Part shown: one piece after another, positions 9,592 to 19,900 of the stretch
Position numbering within the stretch: the first letter of the stretch is position 1
Layout: each line of letters starts with the position of its first letter
Assembly: GCF_016909575.1 (NCBI RefSeq)
Contig: NZ_JAFBGA010000017.1
Location: forward strand, 62,001 to 126,000
Origin: Streptomyces sp. HB132
GTDB lineage: Bacteria; Actinomycetota; Actinomycetes; Streptomycetales; Streptomycetaceae
DNA length: 64,000 bases
Reading direction: 5' to 3'
The notes under the pieces: generated by a model
What the model was told of the DNA's origin: nothing
Databases searched by the model: none
Seen by the model: only the letters and a program-made list of their open reading frames with translations
Made by a program: the position numbers and the translations under genes

Positions 9592-9604
9592 CTCGCGGAC
9601 CCCC

Positions 9605-10945
9605 CTAGCTGCCGCGCTGCTCGCTCAGCGCCGCGAGACACTGCCTGGCCCGCTCAGGAAGGACGTACTCACCTTCCTTCGCGATGCGGTCGTACAGCGC
9701 CTCGACCCGCTCGTAGTGATCGTCGAGGTTCTGGTCCAGCAGGTGGTACTCGGACTTGTTGTAGATGCCGAACTGGAGGTCGGTCATCAGGCCGAACGGA
9801 TCAATGTCCGCCGCGCGCCGTGTCCCGCCGAACACCAGACGCAGGAACTCGTCGACGCTCTCGTAGCCGAGCGTGGCGAGGAGGAACTCGATCGACGCCC
9901 ACTTGCGCCTGGTCTGGTAGGCGCGCTCGTCCGGATCGACGATGAAGTCCAGACCGCTGGTCATGCCCTTCGGGTAGTGCACCTTGTTGAAGCAGCGCAG
10001 GTCGATGGTGAGGCGGTCCTTGGCCGTCCGGGGCAGGGTGCTGTCGGCGTGTGCCCGGTAGTTGTCGAACACCAGCGCGTCACCCACCCGGCTGTCGCAG
10101 TAGTACCCCGGAGACGGTTTGTCCGCGTACGTCTTCGCCCAGTACATCGCCATGAGGAAGTCGCGCACCGACGGCAGGTCCAGCTCGGACAGCTTCCCTT
10201 CCAGGAAGAGGTACAGCGCCTTGTCGACGGCGTCCTTCTCCTCGCCCTCCAGCCCGTACTCCAGCATCTTCTCGTAGACGTACGGGAGGTTGGGGGCCTC
10301 CAGCTCGGCCTCCTCGAAGATCACGAAGGGCTGCCGGCTCAGCGGAGTCGGGGTCAGCGCGGTGTGGAAGCTGCGGTACTCGGTGGGGAAACCGAGCTGC
10401 TTCTTCACCAGCGACGGGATCTGAAGCGCGATCGAGCTGGCCGCGTGGGTTCCGTACGGCCGCTTCTCGGCCGGCACGATGAAGGCGTTCACCACCGCGG
10501 TCTCGACCTCGGGGAAGTGCTCCTGGACGATGTCCTGGTTGAGGTCGTAGAAGCGCTTCGCCGAGGGCACGAACAGCACGCAGTTCTCGAACATGGTGGA
10601 GACCGGGAAGTAGCTGCCGATCGAGGCGGCGGCGAAGCTCTCCTGGATCACCGCCTGGCAGCGCAGCTGGCGTGCCAGATTGTCCGCCAGATCGTCGTCC
10701 AGGTTCATCCGGACGACCTGCGTGGGGATCCCTTCGGGCTGGAAACAGCTCGTGTTGAGCGCCCGGTGAGGAGGCAGCCGGGACTCCATCTCCCCCTTGT
10801 CCACCTGGTACTTGTCCAGTACCGGCGACAACTGCTCGGCGTGCACCGCCGCCGACGAGTGCAGGAAGGTGCCGGTCTTCTGGTAGGTGCCGGTGACCGT
10901 GGCGTCGTCCACCGCCGCGTCCGCCCCCTGGGTAGCGTCGCTCAT
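9605..10945 (-). CDS. Putative Fe(II)/2-oxoglutarate enzyme with His-x-Ala instead of His-x-Glu (possible halogenase or altered oxygenase)
   Basis: The 446-residue protein has no signal peptide. Residues 287-313 (GDALVFDNYRAHADST, then DRLTIDLR) resemble the distal-His and 2-oxoglutarate-binding Arg segment of clavaminate-synthase-like oxygenases, giving His299 and Arg311, 12 residues apart. About 105 residues earlier, where that family has FHTE (iron-binding His and Glu), this protein reads FHTA with His194 and Ala196. Loss of the carboxylate ligand marks Fe/2OG halogenases, where chloride takes its place; it could also mean a lost or different activity. The ATG overlaps the NRPS-PKS stop by 4 bp (ATGA) and has AGGGGAG upstream, so co-translation is likely. 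Family placement is by eye and moderate in confidence; the gene itself is certain. Confidence 0.75.
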   Translation of the reverse strand: MSDATQGADAAVDDATVTGTYQKTGTFLHSSAAVHAEQLSPVLDKYQVDKGEMESRLPPHRALNTSCFQPEGIPTQVVRMNLDDDLADNLARQLRCQAVIQESFAAASIGSYFPVSTMFENCVLFVPSAKRFYDLNQDIVQEHFPEVETAVVNAFIVPAEKRPYGTHAASSIALQIPSLVKKQLGFPTEYRSFHTALTPTPLSRQPFVIFEEAELEAPNLPYVYEKMLEYGLEGEEKDAVDKALYLFLEGKLSELDLPSVRDFLMAMYWAKTYADKPSPGYYCDSRVGDALVFDNYRAHADSTLPRTAKDRLTIDLRCFNKVHYPKGMTSGLDFIVDPDERAYQTRRKWASIEFLLATLGYESVDEFLRLVFGGTRRAADIDPFGLMTDLQFGIYNKSEYHLLDQNLDDHYERVEALYDRIAKEGEYVLPERARQCLAALSEQRGS

Positions 10946-13900
10946 GACGTCGTGTTCTCCCCTCGATCCGAAGTGTTGATGCGGTCCACATAGGTGCGGA
11001 CGAAGTCCTCGTCGACGGGCGGGGACGGGTAGTCCTCCGCGCCGAAGACGGCGCCTCCCATGGGGAGCGCGGCGAACATGTCCGCCAGTCCGTCCGCCGT
11101 CAGGTCGTCCACCAGGGCGGCGATCCGGGCCATGGGGCTCGTCGGATGTCCGGCGGCGAAGACCAGTGCTCGCCGGCGCCATTCGTCGAAGGGCACGATC
11201 CCCGCCCCGCCGCCGGCCGCACCGACCATCTCGAAGAACCGGTCGAAGTCCGGGGCCCCGGAGTTGACGAAGTCGTAGTCCCTGCCGATCCGCCCCAGGT
11301 CGCTGGTCATCGCTTCGGCGATCGTCCGGCACAGGTAGTCGACCGGCAGGACCGCCGAGAGGTCGGCGGCCAGGGACGGGAAGCTCCCCATCTCGAGACA
11401 GCCGGTGATCAGGTTGTGCAGGAAGTCGCCGCGGTCGAGCCTGAAGTGCCCGGTGCGTGTCGAGGCACCCACGAACGGCAGCCGGTACGTCGACGCCTTC
11501 GCGCCGCGCCAGCGGGCTGCGGCCACCATCTGCTCCGCCTGCCACTTGGAGGTCAGGTAGCCGTACTCCCGGTTCTCCTCGGTGACCTCGTACCCCAGGT
11601 GCTTGGGCAGCGTGGCGAAGGTGGAGACGAAGTGGAACGCCTTGCCGCGACCGCGTGAGGCCAGGCGCAGCGCCTCGTGCGTACCGACGACGTTGGGGCC
11701 GGTGTAGTCCTCCAGCGGCCGCATCCAGTCCACCAGGGCGCCGGAGTGGCAGATGGCGTCCACCTGGTCGGCCAGTTCGTCGAAGACCTCCTCGTCCAGG
11801 CCGAACAGCGGCTGGGTGAGATCGCCCACCACCGGGTTCAGCAGCGGCGCGAACTCCTCCTTCCACAGGCCGTAGCCGTCGAGGGCGCCGACCAGGCGCT
11901 CCATGGCCCGGCGGGTGTCGTCCGCACGCACCAGGCAGTAGGCGACCACCTCGGAGGCGAGCAGTTCGTGCAGCAGGTAGGCGCCGACGAAGCCGGTGGC
12001 GCCGGTGACGAAGACCGCCTCCGGGCGTTCCGGCGCCCCGGTGGCGTTGCCGAAGACCAGGTCGGGGTGCAGGCAGCCCTTCCGGGCCGCGGACAGGTCC
12101 CAACCCGTGGCCTCGGCGGCCTCGGCCGCCTCGGTGTCCACCGGGCCGGTGGCCGTCCCTGGCGCCGCGTCCAGCCCCGCCTCCAGCAGCTTCGCCAGCA
12201 GGAACTCGCTCAGCGAGGTGAGGTTGGGGTGATCGAAGGCGATCTTCGCCGGCAGGGCGAGTCCGGTCAGGTCCGCGAGCTGGTTGCGCATCAGTACCGC
12301 GGTCAGCGAGTCGATGCCGATGTCCTGCAGCGGCACGGCCACGTCCACGGCCTCGGGCGAGGCGAAGCCCAGGGTCTTGGCCACCTCCTCGCGGACCACG
12401 CTCAGCACCACGGCCGGGTACTCCCCAGGCGTGGCCTCGCCGAGCAGCTTGCGCAGGTCCGTTCCGCCGCCGGCCCGGGAGCGCTTGCCCGCGTTGCCGC
12501 TGAGCAGCGCGCGGAACAGCGGCGGTATGCCGCCACGATTCTCGTAGTAGTGCTGCACGCGGTTCAGGTCCAGCGCGGCGGCCATGGTCAGCGCGCGGCT
12601 GCTCCGGGCGGCGAGCTCGAGGAGCTCCAGGCCCTCGTCCGGTGCCAGCCGGTCCAGGCCGAGCTGGGCGAAGCGGGCCCGGTCGAACTCGCTGAGCCCG
12701 GCGGCCATCCCCTCACCGTCCCAGGGGCCGAAGGCCACCGAGGTGGCCGGCAAACCCTTGGCCCGGCGCAGGTGGGCGAGCGCGTCCAGGAAGGCGTTGG
12801 CAGCGGCGTAGTTCCCCTGGCCCGGCGCTCCCATGACGCTCGCGATGGAGGAGAACATCACGAAGAAGTCCAGCTCCGTGTCCTGGGTCAGCTCGTGGAG
12901 ATGCCACAGGCCGTCCACCTTGGGCAGGAACACCGAGTCGAACCGTTCCGGTGTCAGGTCCGTCAGCGCGCCGTCGTCCAGCACACCCGCCGCGTGGACC
13001 ACGCCGCGCAGCGGGCGCTCGTCACCGAACAGGGCCAGCACCGCGGCGACGTCGTCGCGATCGGCCGCGTCGCAGGCCAGCACGGTGGCGGTCGCGCCCA
13101 GCTCGGACAGTTCCTCCACCAGGGACTGCGCTCCGGGGGTCTCCATCCCGCGGCGGGAGGTCAGCACCAGGTCGCGTACGCCATGGGTGCCGGCCAGCCA
13201 CCTGGCCACGCGTCGGCCGAGGTCGCCGGCGCCACCCGAGACGAGCACCGCGCCGTCCGGCCGGACGAACTGCCGCTGCCGGGCGGGGACCAGCACCACC
13301 TTGCCCACGTGCCGCGCCTGGGCGATGAAGCGCAGGCCGTCGGAGGTGTGGGTCATGGGGAAGGCCCGCAGCGGCAGCGGCGCCAGCTTGCCCTGCGTGA
13401 ACAGCTCGGCGACGGAGACCAGCATCCGCTGGATGAGGTCCGGCCCCGCCTCGGGCAGGTTGTAGACGGTGTAGGTGACGCCCGGATGGCTCCGGTCGAT
13501 GGCGGCTTGCTCCCGCACATCGATCTTGCCCATCTCCAGGAACCGTCCGCCGCTGCCCAGCATGCCCAGGCCGGCGTCGATGAACTCGGTGGCCAGGGAG
13601 TTCAGCACCACGTCGAAACTTCCGCCCGACCCGCCGCCGCTCCCGCCGAAGTGTTCGACGAATCCCAGATCACGTGAGGACGCCAGATGGGCGTCGTCCA
13701 GGCCGAGTTCCCGCAGCGCGGGCCACTTGGGCTCGCTGGCCGTGCCGTAGACCTCGGCGCCGTGGAGCCGCGCCAACTGCACCGCCGCCATGCCCACGCC
13801 GCCGGCCGCGGCGTGGATCAGCACCCGTTCGCCCGGTCGCAGCGCGCCCAGTTCGTGCAGGCCGTACCAGGCGGTGAGGAACGTCATCGGGATCGTGGCG

Positions 13901-16900
13901 GCCTCCTCGAAGCTGAGGTGCTCCGGCATGCGCACCACACGGCGCGCGTCCGTGACGACCTCGGAGGCGAAGGAGCCCCGGGCCAGGCCCAGGACGGCGT
14001 CGCCCACCTTCACCTGGTCGACGCTGCCGCCGACCTCGGTGACCACACCGGCGAACTCCAGGCCGAACGCGGGGATCTCGACCATTCCCAGGGCGTTGAG
14101 CACGTCGAGGAAGTTCACCCCGGCGGCCCTCACCTCGGCGCGGATCTCACCAGGTGCGAGGGCCTGTTCGGGCAGTGGCTTCACCGTCAGCGGCTCGTCC
14201 AGGCGGCCCTTGGCGGCGATCTCCAGCTGCCAACGGCCTTCCGCCGGGATCTCCAGATCCTGGGCCGAGCCCACCCGCAGCAGCTGCGGCACCAGCACCT
14301 CGCCGCGCCGCAGGGCGCACTCCGGCTCGGCCTCCAGCATCAACGCCGCGGGGAGGGACTTGAGGTCCGCCTCCTCCTCGCCGAGGTCGATCAGGCGCAG
14401 GCCCAGCTCGGGGTGCTCGTTACGGGCCGTACGCATCAGGCCCCACAGCGGGCCCGCGCCCAGCCCGGAGACCATGTCGTCGGCGCCGGTGCCCACCGCG
14501 TGCCGGGTGACCCAGACCAGCGGCGTGCGGAACTCCGTACCCACCGCTTCCTGGAGCTGCTCCAACGCCCTGGCCGCGAAGGCGTGGGCCTGGGAAGGCA
14601 CCTCCGCGTCGGAGTCCCACAGGCAGACCAGGCCGTCCAGGTCCTCGGCGTCCTCCAGTTCCCGGATCTTGATCACCTGGATACCGGCACGAGCCAGACG
14701 GGTCTTGACCTCCCGCGCCCACGGCACGTCCCCGGCCGGGGTCATCATGCCCCAGGAGCCGCCCAGTTCGACGTTCTCGGTCTCGACATGGCGCCAGTTG
14801 ACGTCGAACTGGAAGCGGTCCACCCCGGCCGCCGCCAGGCGGCGCAGTACCGCGCGGTCCACCCGCCGTGCGTGGAGGCGGTGCAGCCGTCCGACATGGG
14901 CGCCGTCGCTGTCATGGATGTCCAGTGAGGCCCAGAACTCGCCGTCACCCAGTTCGAAGTCGGCCACCCGGACCCAGATCTCCGACAGGCCCTTGACCCG
15001 CAGTGACAGACGCTCGGCCTCGAACGGCACGAAGAGGTCGTCGCCGGTCCGGTTCTGCAGCCGCTGGGTCAGCAGCAGCGAATGCATGGCCGAGTCCAGC
15101 AGGGCCGGGTGCAGGACGTAGCCGGCGGCGGACTGCTCCGCACTCTCCGGCAGCGCGGCCCTGGCCCACACCTCCCCATCCACGTGCCAGGCATCCTTGA
15201 TGCCCTGGAAGGTCGGGCCGTAGCCGTAGCCCAGGGCGTCCAGGTCGCGGTAGAGGGCGGACGCGTCGAGGGGCTCGGCGCCCCGGGGCGGGACCGTCAC
15301 CGCGACGCCGGCACCGGCACCCTCCACGGGCGTGATCCGGCCCTCGGCGTGCAGTTGCCAGGCGCCGTCCTCACCCTCGGGCGCGCTGTAGACCTGGACG
15401 GGGCGGGCCTCACCGATCGCCGGACCCACGGTGACCTGCATCCGCACCGGCACGCCGGAGGCGAGCACCAGCGGGGAGGCGATGACCACGTCCGACAGGT
15501 CCCACTCGCCCTCGTGGGCGGCGTCGCCCGCCGCCCTCATGGCCTCGAAGAAGGCGGTGCCCGGCATGAGGACGGCGTCCATCACCCGGTGCTCCTGCAC
15601 CCACACCGGCTGGTCGACCGCCACCACGTTGGTGAACAGCGACAGCTCGGTGCCGGCGATCTCCACACCGCCGCCGAGGAGCGCGTGGCCGGTGGGGTTC
15701 AGACCGGCGCCGACCTCGCGGGACAGCGGCGGCTCGAACCAGAACCGCTCCCGCTGGAAGGCGTACGTCGGCAGGGCCACCCGGCCGCCGCCGAAGGGCG
15801 CGAAGTAGCCGTCCCAGGCGACCTGGACGCCCCGCACGTGCAGTTCGGCCAGGCTCCGCTGGATGACCGAGGCGCCGTTCCTGCCCGGGGTGCAGGACGG
15901 TACCCAGGACACCGGCCCCTCGTCGGCCAGACAGGACGCCCCCATGCCGGACAGCACGGGCTGCGGGCCGAGCTCCAGGAAGGTGTTCGCGCCCTCTCGG
16001 CGCAGGCTGCTCATGCCGTCGCTGAAGCGGACCGCGTGGCGCACCTGGCGGACCCAGTAGCCGGGCTGCTCCAGTTCGCCCGGCGCGGCGAGCTCGCCGG
16101 TGAGGCTGCTGACGAGGGGGATCTCCGCAGGGTGGAAGCGGACGGTCTCCGCCACGGCCCGGAACTCGGCGAGCATGCCGTCCATGTGATGCGAGTGGAA
16201 GGCGTGGGACACGGTCAGCCGCTTGGCCTTACGGCCCTGCTCCGTGAAGTGGGCGGTGATCGACCCGACGGCGTCGGTGTCACCGGACAGCACGGTCTGC
16301 GTGGGCGTGTTGAGTCCGGCGACCGCCAGCTCGCCGCGCAGCCCGAGGGCGTCGATGGCCGCCTCCGCCTCCTCGCCGCCCACCTCCAGCGACACCATGG
16401 CGCCGCGGGCGGGCAGCGCCTGCATCAGGCGGCCGCGCGCCGCGACGAGCCGGCAGGCGTCGTCCAGGCTGAACATCCCCGCCACGTGGGCGGCGGCGAG
16501 TTCGCCGATGCTGTGGCCGAGCAGCAGCTCCGGCCGCACACCCCAGCTCTCCCACAGCCGCCAGAGCGCCACCTCCAGGGCGAACAGGGCGGGCTGGGTG
16601 AAGTCGGTGCGGTGCAGCAGAGCCGCGTCCTCGCTGTCCGGATCGGCCCACATCACCTCGAGCAGGGGCCTGTCCAGCCCGTCGAACCGGGCGGCGACGT
16701 CTTCGAGCGCCTCGCGGAAGACGGGGTAGACGTCGTGGACGTCCCTGCCCATGCCCGGAAGCTGGCTGCCCTGGCCGGTGAAGAGCAGGGCCAGCCGGGG
16801 TTCCGCGGTGTGGGTCCCGGTGCGCACCGCCTCGGCCGGCAGGTCCCCGATGCGGGCGAAGGAGGCGAGCTTGTCGAGGAGTTCGGCCTTGTCCTTGACC

Positions 16901-19900
16901 TGGAGCACCAGCCGGCGGCGGAAGTGGCTGCGGGTGGTCGCCAGGGAGCGGGCCACGTCACCGAGGCTGTCCTGGATGTTCATCCCCATGTGCAGGTGCA
17001 GGTTGTCCACCTGCTGGCGCAGGGCGGCGTCGGTGTGGCCGGACACCACGAACGGCACCGTGGACGGCAGCGGCGCAGGTGCCTCCTGCCCAGTGTCCTT
17101 CGCGGCAGGCCGCGGCGGCTCCTCGACGACCACATGGGCGTTGGTACCGCCGATTCCGAACGAACTGACGCCCGCGCGGCGCGGCACCTCCTTCGCCGGC
17201 CACGGGCGCTGCTCCCGGACGAGCGCCATGCCCGCACCCTTCCAGTCCACGGCGGGGGTGGGCTCGGCGACGTGCAGGGTCCGGGGAAGCGTGTCGTGGC
17301 GCATGGCCAGTACGACCTTCATCACGCCCGCCAGACCGGCGGCGGCCTGGGTGTGGCCGAGGTTCGACTTGGCGGAACCGACCCACAGCGGCACCTCGTC
17401 CGAGTGGCTGCCGCCGAAGACCTCCGCGAGCGCGGTGCCCTCGATGGGGTCGCCCAGCTTGGTGCCGGTGCCGTGCGCCTCCAGGTAGTCGATGTCGTCC
17501 GGCTGGAGCCCGGACGTGCCCAGGGCGGCCCGGATGACCCGCTGCTGGGCGGGGCCGCTCGGCGTGGTCAGGCTGGCGCTGTGGCCGTCGTGGTTGACGG
17601 CGGTACCGCGCAGCACGGCCAGGACGGTGTCGCCGTCGCGCTGGGCGTCGGACAGCCGCTTCAGCACGACCGCGGCGGAGCCCTCGCTCCAGCCGGTTCC
17701 GTCGGTGTCCGAGGAGAACGAACGGCAGCGACCGTCCGCCGACATGCCGCGCAGGCGGCTGAACTCGACGTGCAGTTCGGGGGTGAGCATCAGGCTCACA
17801 CCGGCCGACACCGCGAGATCGCATTCGTTGTTGCGCAGCGCGTTGCAGGCCAGGTGGGTGGTGACCAGGGAGGAGGAGCACGCCGTGTCGAGGGTGAGGG
17901 TCGGCCCCTCCAGACCGAACACGTAGGACACCCGGCCCGACATGGTGCCGCCCGCGGAACCCGGGCCCACGTAGCCGTCGAGGTCGGTCAGCCCGCCGGC
18001 CATGGTGAGGCCGTACTCGTGGTACGCCGAGCTCTTCCCGACGCCGATGAACGCGCCGGTCTGACTGCCGCGCAGCCGGTCCATGGTGTAGCCGGCGCGT
18101 TCGAACGCCTCCCACGTGGTCTCCAGCACCGTGCGCTGCATGGGTTCGAGCGACCGGGCCTCGCGCGGCGAGATGCCGAAGAAGGGGGCGTCGAAGAGAT
18201 CGATGGGGGTGATGAAGCCGCCCCTGCTGCAGTACGAGGTGCCGGGCACCTCCGGGTCGGGGTCGTACAGCGCCTCGGCGTCCCAGCGGTCCTTCGGGAC
18301 CTCGACGATCCCGTCCCCACCGCGCTCCAGCAGCTCCCAGTACTCCTCCGGGGTGTTGGCGTCGCCCGGGAGGCGGCAGGCCATGCCGATGATGGCGATG
18401 GGCTCGTCCTGGACGGCGCGGCGACGGTCGGGCACGGCCTCGCGGCTGGTCCTCGTGCCGCCGGCCAGGTAGGCGGCCAGGGACTTGACGGTGAAGTGCT
18501 CGAAGAGCTTGGCCCCGAAGAGGGGACGTCCCAGCAGTTCCTCCAGCTGCGTCTGCACCCGGACGACCCGCAGCGAGTTGCCGCCGATCTCGAAGAAGTT
18601 CTCGTTGACGCCGATACGGTCGTGGCCGAGCACCTCCGCCCAGATGGCCATGATGTCCCGTTCCAGCTCCGTGGCCGGCCTGGCGGTGGCGTCGACCTCC
18701 ACCACGGGGTCCGGCAGGGCGCTCTCGTCGATCTTGCCGCTCGGGGTCAGCGGAAGCTCGTCCACCTCCACGATGAACGCCGGCACCATGTACTCCGGCA
18801 GGTGCTCGGCCAGCCAGGGGCGCAGCACGCGGTGCAGCGGGATCCTGGCCGGTTCGCCGACCGCGGGCGCGTTGGCGTACGCGCCGAGAGCATCGTGGTC
18901 CAGCGCTTCGACGGGGCGCGGGCTGAGGTCGGGGGTCCGGCCGGGCCGCCAGAACAAGGCGTCACATCGCCAGGCGCCGCCTGAGGGGCTGGGCAGCAGG
19001 GCGAGTTCGAGGCCCGCAGCGTGGGCGAGGTCGGCGAGGTCGGTGGGGTCGATCCAGGACGTGGGCGCCGCCGAGGTGCCCGCGCCCATGATCTCCAGGG
19101 CCGGGGCGACCCGGCGGCACACCTCTGCCAGCCGGCCGTTGGGGACGCCGTTCAGTCGGAGCGGACGGTCGGTGACGGAACCCAGCTCGGCGCGGAGCGC
19201 GGCCAGGTCGAGGCCGTCGGCCTGCCAGTCCTTCTCCGCCGCCGGGGTGGCGGGTCGGGCGTCCTCGCCGATGTGAAGGGTGACGTCGTAGCGGTAGCGC
19301 GTCATCTCGTTGACGCAGCGGCCGTCGCGCAGGGTGATGTCGACGCGTGTGATCTGCGGGAACAGGTGCGGCAGATTGGTGAAGTAGTCCTGACTGATGA
19401 CAAGTTCGCGCTCCGCCCGCATCCCGCGCTCGGCACGGCGGGCCAGTTCCAAGGCGGAGATCCCGGCAGCCTCCCTGTCCGCCCGGAAGTGCGCCACGTC
19501 GGCGTGGAAGGCGTCCAGCAGCGAAAGATCGCGTACGTCACCGAGGAAGATCCGGCCTCTGGTGACCGCCTTGGTCGCCCACTCGAGCACCGAGGTCAGA
19601 TAGTCGACGCCGGGGAAGTACTGGGCCACCGAGTTCAGCACCACGGTGTCGAAGGCGCCCTCCGCCACCTCGGGGAGTTCGTGGGCGGCGCGCTGCTCAC
19701 AGGTCACGTGCGGCAGGGAGGCCAGGTTCCGCCGGGTCATCTCGACGGCCGTGGCCGAGGCGTCCACGGCGTGGTAGGTACGGCACTGCGGTGCCAGGCC
19801 GAACAGCATCAGGCCGCTGCCGGAGCCGATCTCGAAGACGTTCTCCGGTGCGTGGGAGAGGATGCGCCGGACGGAACTCCGCTGCCAGTCGCGCATCTCC

